Notes: generated by a model not told the origin, from the letters alone. Counted from the first letter of the stretch, positions 7,004-15,043 are shown. The stretch is 19,488 nt of DNA from Fusobacteriaceae bacterium UBA2433 (GCA_002342785.1 DDQV01000047.1:1-19488), one strand, 5' to 3'. A program made the numbers and translations.

Positions 7004-7039
7004 ATACACAAAGAAGTGTATTTATAAGGCAATGGAGCC
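7004..7039 (+). promoter_or_regulatory. EutV (ANTAR) two-hairpin antitermination site
   Basis: Hairpin P1 is ATACAC-AAAGAA-GTGTAT (7004-7021), with a hexaloop whose first base is A (7010) and fourth is G (7013). After a six-base linker, hairpin P2 is GGC-AATGGA-GCC (7028-7039), again with A at loop position 1 (7031) and G at position 4 (7034). Two such hexaloops close together are the known recognition element of ANTAR proteins. The 3' arm of P2 (GCC, 7037-7039) is also the start of the terminator stem, so P2 and terminator are mutually exclusive. Confidence 0.9.
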
Positions 7040-7078
7040 AAAGTAACATAGGATAACTATGTTATTTTGGCTTTTTTT
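7037..7078 (+). terminator. Regulated intrinsic terminator before eutA
   Basis: GCCAAAGTAACATA (7037-7050) pairs with TATGTTATTTTGGC (7058-7071) with one G.U, plus a closing G-C at 7051/7057, followed by seven T (7072-7078). It would stop transcripts from eutSPVW unless EutV holds the P2 hairpin. The ATG of eutA follows 35 bases after the T run. Confidence 0.92.
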
Positions 7079-7113
7079 ATTTTTACTATTTTAATATTAC
7101 TAAAGGAGAAGAG

Positions 7114-8538
7114 ATGAAAGAAGAGATAATTAGCGTTGGAATAGATATAGGAACTTCTACAACCCAATTAGTCTTTACAAAAATTATTTTAGAAAACATG
7201 GCTTCAGGAGCAAGAGTGCCTCAAATAAAAATAGTTGGTAAAGAGGTTTTTTATAGAAGTAAAATTTACCTTACTCCTTTGATAAATCAAAATATTATTG
7301 ACACAGAAAAAATAAAAAAACTCATACAATTTGAATATGAAAAAAGCGGTATAAAAGTAAAAGATGTAGCAACTGGCGCTGTTATCATAACTGGAGAAAC
7401 AGCCAGAAAAGAAAATGCTAAAGAAGTTTTAAATGCACTAAGTGGATTAGCTGGAGATTTTGTAGTCGCAACAGCAGGACCAGATTTAGAAAGTGTTATT
7501 GCAGGAAAAGGTTCTGGAGCAATGGGATTTTCAGAAAAAAATAATACAACAATTTACCATTTTGATATAGGTGGAGGGACAACCAACATTTCTTTATTTG
7601 ATAAAGGAGAAGTTATAGACACCACATGTTTAGATATAGGTGGTCACTTAATTACATTCAAAGATGAAAATTTAGAAATTAATTATATCTATGAAAAATA
7701 TTTAAAATTAATAAAAAATCTAGGTTTAAAAAGTTTAAAAGTAGGATCTATAGCAAATTTAAAAGATTTGAAAATTTTATGTAAATATCTAGCACATATG
7801 TTTTTACAGACCCTTAACCTAGAGCAAAAAAGTTCTGAATATAAAGAATTAATAACATATAAAGATTTATCTAATTCATTTATGTCTGAATATGTAAGCT
7901 TTTCAGGAGGAGTAGCAGATTATATCTACAAAGAATCTAAAGGTGATAAATTTCTTTACAAAGATATCGGTATAATTCTTGGAGAAGAGATCAGTCAAAT
8001 TTTTAAAAATAAAGATATAAAAATAATAAACCCAGGAGAAACAATAGGTGCAACAGTTATAGGTGCTGGTTCCCACACTACAGAAATTTCTGGAAGTACA
8101 ATAACCTATAGAACTAATTCATTTCCATTTAAAAATATACCTGTAATCAAACTTACTCCAGCAGATGAACTTTTAGAAAAAAGTGAGTTCTCAAAAAAAC
8201 TTTCCAAGAAAATAGATTGGTTCAAAATTAATGGAGATGATCAAGTAGTAGCAATAGGAATAACTGGGAAAAAAAATATGAAATATTCAGAAATATCAAA
8301 TTTATATAAAAAATTGTATGCTGCTTTATTTAATTATAAAAAAATAATAATAGTAGCTGAACATGACATAGGAAAAACATTAGGACAAGGATTAATACTT
8401 CAATATCCTAAAGAAACTGAGATTATCTGTATTGATGGAATTAAACTTACAGATGGAGATTATATAGATTTAGGTAGTCCATTAGGAAATGGAAGTGTAT
8501 TACCAGTGATAGTAAAAACGTTAGTATTAAACTATTAA
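7114..8538 (+). CDS. eutA: EutA, ethanolamine ammonia-lyase reactivase
   Basis: EutA is an actin-like (ASKHA) ATPase that exchanges damaged cobalamin from ethanolamine ammonia-lyase for intact adenosylcobalamin. The 474-residue protein has the two phosphate-binding motifs, GIDIGTSTTQLVF (residues 8-20) and HFDIGGGTTNISLF (near 149-162). The EutA-specific block PGETIGATVIGAGSHTTEIS lies in the second half. Length agrees with the 467-residue E. coli protein. AAAGGAGA is 6 bases before the ATG. It is the first gene after the EutV-controlled terminator and precedes eutB by 18 bases, so it opens the induced part of the operon. Confidence 0.95.
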   Translation: MKEEIISVGIDIGTSTTQLVFTKIILENMASGARVPQIKIVGKEVFYRSKIYLTPLINQNIIDTEKIKKLIQFEYEKSGIKVKDVATGAVIITGETARKENAKEVLNALSGLAGDFVVATAGPDLESVIAGKGSGAMGFSEKNNTTIYHFDIGGGTTNISLFDKGEVIDTTCLDIGGHLITFKDENLEINYIYEKYLKLIKNLGLKSLKVGSIANLKDLKILCKYLAHMFLQTLNLEQKSSEYKELITYKDLSNSFMSEYVSFSGGVADYIYKESKGDKFLYKDIGIILGEEISQIFKNKDIKIINPGETIGATVIGAGSHTTEISGSTITYRTNSFPFKNIPVIKLTPADELLEKSEFSKKLSKKIDWFKINGDDQVVAIGITGKKNMKYSEISNLYKKLYAALFNYKKIIIVAEHDIGKTLGQGLILQYPKETEIICIDGIKLTDGDYIDLGSPLGNGSVLPVIVKTLVLNY

Positions 8539-8556
8539 AATAAAAGAGGTGGAGAA

Positions 8557-9918
8557 ATGAGATTAAGTACAAAATTATTTGGCGTAGAGTATCACTTTAA
8601 GACTCTTAACGAAGTTATGGCTAAAGCTAATGAATTAAAATCAGGAGATCAATTAGCAGGTCTTGCAGCTAAAACAACCAAAGAAAGGGTAGCAGCTAAA
8701 GAAGTTTTATCCAATATTACTTTAGAAGATTTAAAAGAAAATCCGGCAGTTCCATATGAAGAAGATGAAATCACTAGAATAATCATGGATGATTTGAATC
8801 TAAAAGTTTATGATGAAATAAAAAAATGGACAGTTAAAGATTTGAGAGAATGGTTATTAAGTACCGAAGTTAGAGGAAATGACATTAAATGGATTAGAAG
8901 AGGTCTTACTTCAGAGATGATAGCAGCAGTTACTAAGTTAATGTCAAATTTAGATTTAATTCAAACGGCTAAAAAAATAGTTGTAACTAAACATTGCAAC
9001 ACCACTATTGGTGGAGAAACAATACTCGCAGCAAGATTGCAACCAAATCATACAACAGATGATCCAGATGGAATTATGATCTCTCTTTTAGAAGGGTTAA
9101 GTTATGGAGTAGGGGATGCTGTTATAGGACTTAATCCTGTAGACGATACTGTTGATAGTGTAGTCAGAATCTTAGAAAGATTTGATGAAATTAAAAGAAA
9201 ATGGAATATCCCAACACAAATTTGTGTACTTGCTCACGTTACAACACAAATGGAAGCAATAAAAAAAGGTGCTCCAACAGATTTAATATTTCAAAGTATA
9301 GCAGGATCTGAAAAAGGAAATGAAGCTTTTGGAATAGATGCAAAAATGATACAAGAAGCTAAAAACTTAGCTTTGAGAGAAGGAACAGCAGCAGGACCAA
9401 ATGTAATGTATTTTGAAACAGGACAAGGGTCTGAACTTTCATCAGATGCACATCATGGAGTAGATCAATTAACTATGGAAGCAAGATGTTATGGTTTTGC
9501 AAAGAGATTTGATCCTTTTATTGTAAATTCAGTAGTAGGTTTTATAGGTCCAGAGTATTTATACGATAGTAAACAAGTAACAAGAGCAGGACTAGAAGAT
9601 CATTTTATGGGTAAATTACATGGTCTTTCAATGGGTGTAGATGTTTGCTATACAAATCATATGAAAGCAGATCAAAATGATATAGAAAATTTAGCTTCAT
9701 TATTGGGATTAGCAGGATGTAACTTCTTCATGGGAGTTCCAGTTGGAGATGATATTATGCTTAATTATCAAACAACAGGATATCATGATATACAAACACT
9801 AAGAGAAACATTAAATAAAACTCCAATTAAAGAATTCTCTTTATGGTTAGAAAAAATGGGAATTAGAGAAGATGGAAAATTTACAGAAAAATCAGGAGAC
9901 GGATCAATTTTTTTATAA
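8557..9918 (+). CDS. eutB: EutB, ethanolamine ammonia-lyase large subunit
   Basis: EutB is the catalytic TIM-barrel subunit of the adenosylcobalamin-dependent lyase that converts ethanolamine to acetaldehyde and ammonia inside the compartment. It is full length at 453 residues. Residues known to contact substrate in E. coli EutB are all present at the same numbers: Arg160 and Gln162 in ARLQPNH, Asn193 in GLNPVDD, Glu287 in FETGQGSELSS and Asp362 in GVDVCYTNHMKADQND. The gene begins 18 bases after eutA with AGAGGTGGAG upstream of the ATG, and is followed by eutC 12 bases later, as in all eut loci. The active site looks intact. Confidence 0.98.
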   Translation: MRLSTKLFGVEYHFKTLNEVMAKANELKSGDQLAGLAAKTTKERVAAKEVLSNITLEDLKENPAVPYEEDEITRIIMDDLNLKVYDEIKKWTVKDLREWLLSTEVRGNDIKWIRRGLTSEMIAAVTKLMSNLDLIQTAKKIVVTKHCNTTIGGETILAARLQPNHTTDDPDGIMISLLEGLSYGVGDAVIGLNPVDDTVDSVVRILERFDEIKRKWNIPTQICVLAHVTTQMEAIKKGAPTDLIFQSIAGSEKGNEAFGIDAKMIQEAKNLALREGTAAGPNVMYFETGQGSELSSDAHHGVDQLTMEARCYGFAKRFDPFIVNSVVGFIGPEYLYDSKQVTRAGLEDHFMGKLHGLSMGVDVCYTNHMKADQNDIENLASLLGLAGCNFFMGVPVGDDIMLNYQTTGYHDIQTLRETLNKTPIKEFSLWLEKMGIREDGKFTEKSGDGSIFL

Positions 9919-9930
9919 GAGGAGGAAGAA

Positions 9931-10806
9931 ATGGTATCAGAAAAAGAACTTAAAAGCATAATTTCTAAAGTTTTAGAACAAATGGGGTCTGAAACAAAAG
10001 TAGAAAACCAAATAGTTGAAGTAAAACAAAAAAAAATATGCAACGAAGAGTTAGAAGACATTACAAAAAAGGATATTAAAGATATATGTGAATTAAAAAA
10101 ATTCCATAATAAAGAACAATTTTTAAAATATAAACAAAAAACACCTGCAAGAGTTGGAGTTTCTAGAGCTGGAAGTAGATATCTTACAAGTACTTCATTG
10201 AGATTTAAAGCTGATCACGCTGCTGCAATAGATGCAGTCTTTAGTGATGTATCTGATGAATTTTTAAAAACAAATGATCTATTTAAAATACAAACAAGAT
10301 GTAAAAACAAAGATGAATATCTTACTAGACCTGATTTAGGAAGAAGAATTTCAAAAGAAGGAGTAGAAATAATCAAAGAAAATTGCAAAAAATCACCTAA
10401 AGTTCAAGTCTATATTTCAGATGGTTTAAGTTCAACTGCTATAGAAGCAAATATTGAGGATACTCTACCATCATTATTAAATGGACTAAAATCTTATGGG
10501 ATAGAAACAGGAACACCATTTTTTGTAAAATACGGCAGAGTAGCTGCAGCAGATGAAGTTTCAGAAGTTTTAGATGCTGAATTGACATGTGTTTTAATAG
10601 GAGAAAGACCAGGGTTGGCAACTTCAGAAAGCATGAGTGCATATATTACATATAAAGGTTATATAGGAATTCCAGAAGCCAAAAGAACAGTTGTTTCTAA
10701 TATTCATAGAAATGGAACTTCTGCTGCAGAAGCTGGAGCACACATAGCACATATTATAAAACAAAGCTTGGAAGCTAAGGCTAGCGGACAAGATTTAAAA
10801 CTTTAG
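9931..10806 (+). CDS. eutC: EutC, ethanolamine ammonia-lyase small subunit
   Basis: EutC forms the (alpha beta) unit of ethanolamine ammonia-lyase with EutB and provides part of the cobalamin site. The 291-residue protein has the typical SRAGSRYLT segment, YISDGLSSTAIEAN and the late ALIGERPGLATSES-like block (here VLIGERPGLATSES). Residues 1-18 (VSEKELKSIISKVLEQMG) form an amphipathic helix like the N-terminal targeting peptide of Salmonella EutC, followed by a low-complexity linker of about 40 residues before the globular domain. AGAGGAGG precedes the ATG. Expected to bring the lyase into the compartment. Confidence 0.97.
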   Translation: MVSEKELKSIISKVLEQMGSETKVENQIVEVKQKKICNEELEDITKKDIKDICELKKFHNKEQFLKYKQKTPARVGVSRAGSRYLTSTSLRFKADHAAAIDAVFSDVSDEFLKTNDLFKIQTRCKNKDEYLTRPDLGRRISKEGVEIIKENCKKSPKVQVYISDGLSSTAIEANIEDTLPSLLNGLKSYGIETGTPFFVKYGRVAAADEVSEVLDAELTCVLIGERPGLATSESMSAYITYKGYIGIPEAKRTVVSNIHRNGTSAAEAGAHIAHIIKQSLEAKASGQDLKL

Positions 10807-10818
10807 TGGAGGGGAAAA

Positions 10819-11472
10819 ATGATTAATGATCCGTTAAGAGCAAAGGTCTTAGGAGTCAAAGTTATACCAAATGTCGATGATAAGATGGCAAGTGAATTGA
10901 AACTACCTAATGGGTATAAAAGTATTGGAATTGTAACTGCAGATTGTGATGATGTAACTTATACAGCCCTTGATGCTGCCACTAAAATGGCAGAAGTAGA
11001 AGTTGTTTATGGAAAATCATTTTATGGTGGAGCTGCAAATGCAAATAGTAAATTAGCCGGAGAAGTTATTGGAATAATAGCAGGACCTAGTCCAGCAGAA
11101 GTAAAGAGTGGATTAAATTCAATAGTTGATTTTATAGAAAATGAAGCATGTTTTTATAGCGCTAATGAAGATGATTCTATAGCTTATTATGCTCACTGTA
11201 TTTCAAGAACAGGAACATATCTATCAGAAAATTCTGGAATTAAAGAAGGAGAAGCACTTGCTTATTTAATAGCTCCTCCTATTGAAGCAATATACGCTTT
11301 AGATACAGCAATGAAAGCTGCAGATGTAGAAATGGTATCATTTTTTGGACCGCCATCTGAAACAAACTTCGGTGGTGCTTTATTAACTGGAAGTCAATCA
11401 GCATGCAAAGCTGCTTGTGAAGCTTTTGCAGATGCAGTTAAATATGTAGCTGCAAATCCAATTAAATATTAA
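10819..11472 (+). CDS. eutL: EutL, tandem-BMC trimeric shell protein
   Basis: EutL has two permuted BMC domains and forms pseudohexameric trimers with a gated central pore in the shell. The 217-residue protein matches E. coli EutL (219) throughout. Examples are ADCDDVTYTALDAATKMAEV in domain 1, VVYGKSFYGGAANA, ISRTGTYLS at the domain boundary and PPSETNFGGALLTGSQSACK in domain 2. TGGAGGGG lies before the ATG and it follows eutC by 12 bases. No anomalies are seen. Confidence 0.96.
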   Translation: MINDPLRAKVLGVKVIPNVDDKMASELKLPNGYKSIGIVTADCDDVTYTALDAATKMAEVEVVYGKSFYGGAANANSKLAGEVIGIIAGPSPAEVKSGLNSIVDFIENEACFYSANEDDSIAYYAHCISRTGTYLSENSGIKEGEALAYLIAPPIEAIYALDTAMKAADVEMVSFFGPPSETNFGGALLTGSQSACKAACEAFADAVKYVAANPIKY

Positions 11473-11482
11473 GGAGTAAATA

Positions 11483-11896
11483 ATGAGAGCATTGGGAATG
11501 ATAGAAACAAAGGGATTGGTAGGAGCTATATTAGCTGCAGATGTAGCATCTAAAACGGCGAATGTCGAAATTTTAAATAAGCATTTTATCAGTGCAGGAA
11601 TAGTAACACTAGAAATAACTGGAGATATAGGGGCTGTTAATGTAGCTATCGAAGCAGCTGTAGCAGCAACTGAAAAATTGAATGTTTTCATGAGTAGTAA
11701 TGTAATAGCAAGACCAAGCGATTCAATTGAAAATCTAATCTCAGATAATTTTAAAAAAAATCATCTTAAAATCACAAAAAAAATTGAAAAACCAATTGAG
11801 AAAGAAATAAAAACAGATGAAGTAAAGATAGAACCAAAAGAAATAAAAACTAAAGAGACAATAGTTGAAAAAAAAATAATAAAAAATAAAAAATAA
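11483..11896 (+). CDS. BMC-H shell protein with lysine-rich C-terminal tail (EutK-like position)
   Basis: Residues 1 to about 85 are a standard BMC domain, starting MRALGMIETKGLVGAILAAD and including ITGDIGAVNVAIEA and VIARPSD. After this the protein continues for about 50 residues of strongly basic, low-complexity sequence made mostly of Lys, Glu, Ile and Thr (for example EIKTDEVKIEPKEIKTKE). E. coli EutK also has a BMC domain plus C-terminal extension, but there the extension is a helix-turn-helix-like nucleic-acid-binding fold; no such fold is apparent here. The tail could reach into the lumen or cytoplasm and bind an acidic partner, cargo or nucleic acid. TAAGGAGT before the ATG and tight spacing after eutL place it in the operon. 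Confidence 0.88.
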   Translation: MRALGMIETKGLVGAILAADVASKTANVEILNKHFISAGIVTLEITGDIGAVNVAIEAAVAATEKLNVFMSSNVIARPSDSIENLISDNFKKNHLKITKKIEKPIEKEIKTDEVKIEPKEIKTKETIVEKKIIKNKK

Positions 11897-11917
11897 AACT
11901 TACAGGAGGATATAACT

Positions 11918-12205
11918 ATGGCAACTTTAAATGCATTAGGAATGATCGAAACAAAAGGACTGGTAGCAGCAGTAGAAGCAGCAGATGCAATGGTAAAAGC
12001 TGCAAACGTAACATTAGTAGGAAAAGAAATGATTGGTGGAGGATTAGTAACTGTATTAGTTAGAGGTGACGTAAGAGCAGTCAAAGCTGCAACAGATGCA
12101 GGGGCAGCAGCAGCAGATAGAGTTGGAGAATTAATATCTGTTCATGTAATTCCAAGACCTCATTCAGAAGTTGAAATTATTTTACCAGAAATAAAAACTA
12201 AATAA
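11918..12205 (+). CDS. eutM: EutM, major hexameric BMC-H shell protein
   Basis: EutM is the main facet hexamer of the shell. The 95-residue protein is a canonical EutM/PduA-type BMC domain: NALGMIETKGLVAAVEAADA, VGKEMIGGGLVTVLVRGDV, and VIPRPHSEVE near the end. The residues around KEMIGGG line the pore in homologues. It has one of the strongest ribosome binding sites in the locus (CAGGAGGATATAACT-ATG), in line with a need for many copies, and is followed by a stable stem-loop. The C-terminus PEIKTK resembles a repeat within the tail of the preceding BMC-H, consistent with duplication. Confidence 0.96.
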   Translation: MATLNALGMIETKGLVAAVEAADAMVKAANVTLVGKEMIGGGLVTVLVRGDVRAVKAATDAGAAAADRVGELISVHVIPRPHSEVEIILPEIKTK

Positions 12206-12219
12206 CAAACAATTAAATT

Positions 12220-12251
12220 GGCAGAAGTTGTAAAAATATACAGCTTCTGCC
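12220..12251 (+). other. Stable intercistronic stem-loop after eutM
   Basis: GGCAGAAGTTGTA (12220-12232) pairs with TACAGCTTCTGCC (12239-12251) with a single U.G, around the hexaloop AAAATA. It is the most GC-rich hairpin in the window and lies in the 69-base gap before the PduT-like gene. It is followed by GTTTAAAAATT, not a T run, so it should not terminate. The loop has A at position 4, not G, so it is not an ANTAR site. A role in protecting the upstream eutM mRNA or in processing is inferred. Confidence 0.7.
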
Positions 12252-12274
12252 GTTTAAAAATTAGGAGAATTAAT

Positions 12275-12790
12275 ATGGGTTCAATTTGTGTAGTTGAATT
12301 TTTTAGTATCGCTGAGGGATTCGAAGCATTAGATAAATTTTTAAAAAAAGTAGATGTTGATGTCTGCAAAGCTGGAACCACATGTCCAGGAAAATATTAT
12401 TTTATAGTTTTAGGTGATACAGAATCTATAAATATAGGCCTAAATAATTTAAGCTTTGAACAAAAAAAAATAATAATCTCAGGAGTTTCAGAAGATATTT
12501 TAAAAGCTATAAAGAATAAAACTATAAAAAAAATGAAAAATTCAATAGGAATATTTGAATTCTCAAATATCTCTGAAAGTATTTATTCTCTTGATGGTGT
12601 CCTAAAAAAAACTAATGTAGAAGTAGTAAAGTTAGTATTAGGATATGGTATTGGGGGGAAAAGTTATTATGTCGTAACTGGAAATATAGATTCTATCGAA
12701 GAAGCTATAATTTTAATAACTAAATCATACAAAGTAAAAAATTATAAAAAAATAAATAATCCTAGTAATGGAATATTAAAGTATATTTAG
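12275..12790 (+). CDS. PduT-like tandem BMC-T shell protein, putative Fe-S binding
   Basis: This 171-residue protein has two BMC domains (about 1-85 and 88-165). It resembles PduT of propanediol compartments, a trimeric shell protein with a 4Fe-4S cluster at its central pore. Domain 1 has the CPGKYYF segment with Cys37, equivalent to the cluster ligand Cys38 of PduT; domain 2 has GYGIGGKSYYVVTG, matching the GIGGKCYMVV block of PduT with Ser in place of Cys. Electron or cluster transfer across the shell is therefore possible. The start at 12275 follows TTAGGAG and begins like the family (MGSICVVEF); an upstream in-frame ATG at 12218 would read through the stem-loop. It has no EutL-like features. 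Confidence 0.85.
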   Translation: MGSICVVEFFSIAEGFEALDKFLKKVDVDVCKAGTTCPGKYYFIVLGDTESINIGLNNLSFEQKKIIISGVSEDILKAIKNKTIKKMKNSIGIFEFSNISESIYSLDGVLKKTNVEVVKLVLGYGIGGKSYYVVTGNIDSIEEAIILITKSYKVKNYKKINNPSNGILKYI

Positions 12791-12800
12791 GAGGATCAAA

Positions 12801-14258
12801 ATGGATAAAGATTTATTGTCAATACAACAAGTTAGAGAGTTAATGGCTCTTTCTAAAGGTGCACAAAAAAAATATTCTGAATTTAGTCAAGAAAAAATCA
12901 ATTATATAGTTGAAATTGTTGCAAAAGGAATGTCATCTCATAATGAAAAATTAGCAAAACAAGCGGCTGAAGAAACTGGCTTTGGTATATGGGAAGATAA
13001 AGTTATAAAAAACAAATTTGCTTCTGAATATTTATATGAATATATAAAAAATATGAAAACAGTAGGAGTAATTAATGAGACAGAAGACATCTTAGAGATT
13101 GGTGTTCCTGTAGGAGTTATAGCAGGAATAATTCCATCTACTAATCCAACTTCTACAACAATATACAAAATTTTATTAGCGTTAAAATCGGGAAATGGAA
13201 TAGTTGTTAGTCCCCATCCAAATGCTAAAAATTGTATTATGGAGACTGTTAAAATTATGCAAAACTTAGCATATAATGCTGGAGCACCAGAAGGACTAAT
13301 TGGAGTAATTGAAATCCCAACTCTACAGGGAACACAAGCTCTTATGAAACATAAAGATACTGCAGTTATTCTTGCAACCGGTGGAGAAGCAATGGTAAAA
13401 GCAGCATATAGTTCTGGAAATCCAGCAATTGGAGTAGGTCCTGGAAATGGTCCTGCATTTATAGAAAAAAGTGCTAATATAAAACTTGCTGTAAAAAGAA
13501 TTTTAGATAGTAAAACATTTGATAATGGTGTTATCTGTGCTTCTGAGCAATCGATAATCATTGAAGAAGTAAAAAAAGTAGAAGTTATGAAAGAATTAAA
13601 AAACCAGGGAGCTTATTTTTTAACAAGGGAACAATCTGAAAAATTAGGAAAATTTATATTAAGATCTAATGGATCTATGAACCCGCAAATAGTAGGTAAA
13701 AGTGTAGAAAATATTGCAAAACTTGCAAATATTGAAATTCCAAAAGGAACAAGAGTAATCATTTCAGAAGAAACTACAGTATCTAAAACAAATCCTTACT
13801 CAAGAGAAAAATTGGCCCCAATATTAGCTTTTTATGTAGAAAAAAACTGGGAAGAAGCTTGCAAAAGATCTATAGAAATATTAAATAATGAAGGTGCAGG
13901 TCATACTATGTGCATCCATTCAGAAGATAAAGCAATTATTAGAGAGTTTGGATTAAAAAAACCCGCTTCTAGAATATTAGTAAATACTCCAGGAGCTCTA
14001 GGTGGAGTAGGAGGCACAACTGCTCTAGCTCCTGCATTTACACTTGGGTGTGGAGCTGTTGGTGGAAGTTCTACTTCAGATAATATAACACCTTTAAATC
14101 TCATAAACATAAGAAGAGTAGCTTGGGGAATCAAAGAGTTAGAGGATTTAAAACCTAAAAAAACTTCAAATGATATAGACTTTTCAAATACAAATATAGA
14201 AAACATTGATATAGAAAATATGATAAAAAAAGTAGTACAAGACTTATTAAATAGGTAG
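12801..14258 (+). CDS. eutE: EutE, CoA-acylating acetaldehyde dehydrogenase
   Basis: EutE oxidises acetaldehyde to acetyl-CoA with NAD+ and CoA. The 485-residue aldehyde dehydrogenase has catalytic Cys246 in NGVICASEQSII, the nucleotide-binding IPSTNPTSTTIYK near residue 112 and a glycine-rich GPGNGPAF segment. Compared with E. coli EutE the N-terminus (MDKDLLSIQQVRELM) lacks a separate targeting helix. Instead the last ~16 residues, DIENMIKKVVQDLLNR, are an amphipathic helix set off by an Asn/Asp/Ser-rich linker (about 450-468). This is like C-terminal encapsulation peptides of aldehyde dehydrogenases from other compartments. TAGGAGGAT precedes the ATG; it follows the PduT-like gene by 10 bases. 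Confidence 0.95.
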   Translation: MDKDLLSIQQVRELMALSKGAQKKYSEFSQEKINYIVEIVAKGMSSHNEKLAKQAAEETGFGIWEDKVIKNKFASEYLYEYIKNMKTVGVINETEDILEIGVPVGVIAGIIPSTNPTSTTIYKILLALKSGNGIVVSPHPNAKNCIMETVKIMQNLAYNAGAPEGLIGVIEIPTLQGTQALMKHKDTAVILATGGEAMVKAAYSSGNPAIGVGPGNGPAFIEKSANIKLAVKRILDSKTFDNGVICASEQSIIIEEVKKVEVMKELKNQGAYFLTREQSEKLGKFILRSNGSMNPQIVGKSVENIAKLANIEIPKGTRVIISEETTVSKTNPYSREKLAPILAFYVEKNWEEACKRSIEILNNEGAGHTMCIHSEDKAIIREFGLKKPASRILVNTPGALGGVGGTTALAPAFTLGCGAVGGSSTSDNITPLNLINIRRVAWGIKELEDLKPKKTSNDIDFSNTNIENIDIENMIKKVVQDLLNR

Positions 14259-14266
14259 GTAACTAT

Positions 14267-15043
14267 ATGGTAGTAACAGAATTGCAATTAAAAGAAAATT
14301 ACAAAAATGAAAAATTTAGTAAATATTATTTAGAGGAAGGTGCCATATTAACTCCGTCTGCTAAACAATTTCTTCGAGATAAAAAAATAGAATTAGTTCA
14401 AAAAAATAAAGAACAAAAAAAGAGAGAGATAACAAATAATAAAATTGAAAAAATAAAAGAAAAAAAACCAATAAAAAATAATGAGGTTACTAAATACAAA
14501 GGACTTATGGGAGAAGTATATTTTGAAAAACCAGAATATATGACCCAACTTTCAGGAAATATTTTAATAAAAAAAAATCATAAAATAATTTTTTTTAGAA
14601 GTAAAATAGATAATTTCTTATCTGAGTTAATCTTAGTAGAAAAACAGATCAATGCCAATAATAATGCTAAATTAAAAAAAGATTTTAAAAGTATAAGACA
14701 ATTTTTAGATGCAATCATTACATCAGAAATATTGAATACCAAACTAGATAAAAATTTGAAAATTTTTGATCTATCATTAGAAGAAATAAGGGAGATCTCT
14801 CACAATCCTAAAAAAAATTTTTCTATGGGCCATCTTTTTGGCATATCATCTGACAATAGTATTAAAACTTTGTATTTAAATAAATTAAGAACTTTAATTA
14901 GAGAAGTAGAAATAACAGCTGTAGATGCTTTTGTATCAGAATTAGAGATTCAAAAAATAGACCTTTTAAGAGCCCTAAATAGACTAAGCAGTGCAATCTA
15001 TATAATGATGCTAAAGGAGGAAAAAGGGGAATATGGAAATTGA
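14267..15043 (+). CDS. eutT: EutT, ATP:cob(I)alamin adenosyltransferase
   Basis: EutT makes adenosylcobalamin for ethanolamine ammonia-lyase. The 258-residue protein matches E. coli EutT at the N-terminal LTPSAKQFLRDKKIEL (residues 28-43), LEEIREISHNP in the middle and the C-terminal block DLLRALNRLSSAIYIMML. The His-X11-CCXXC metal motif of the Salmonella enzyme is missing: the equivalent region (GLMGEVYFEKPEYM) has no cysteine, as in the metal-independent EutT class described from Listeria and other Firmicutes. Residues 43-80 are a Lys-rich linker. The start follows AGGTAGGT, 8 bases after eutE; the end overlaps the PduL-type gene by 11 bases. Confidence 0.9.
   Translation: MVVTELQLKENYKNEKFSKYYLEEGAILTPSAKQFLRDKKIELVQKNKEQKKREITNNKIEKIKEKKPIKNNEVTKYKGLMGEVYFEKPEYMTQLSGNILIKKNHKIIFFRSKIDNFLSELILVEKQINANNNAKLKKDFKSIRQFLDAIITSEILNTKLDKNLKIFDLSLEEIREISHNPKKNFSMGHLFGISSDNSIKTLYLNKLRTLIREVEITAVDAFVSELEIQKIDLLRALNRLSSAIYIMMLKEEKGEYGN

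Noticed and set aside
11761..12084. Minus-strand frame opposite the tail of the BMC-H and eutM
   Set aside because: It is rich in Phe, Ser and Ile, as expected from reversing Lys/Glu-rich code; no start signal.
12218..12274. Longer N-terminus for the PduT-like protein
   Set aside because: The added codons translate the stem-loop after eutM and are unlike BMC proteins; the ATG at 12275 has TTAGGAG upstream.
12938..13561. Long open frame on the minus strand inside eutE
   Set aside because: It is an antisense shadow of a well-supported aldehyde dehydrogenase, with biased composition and no ribosome binding site or homology.
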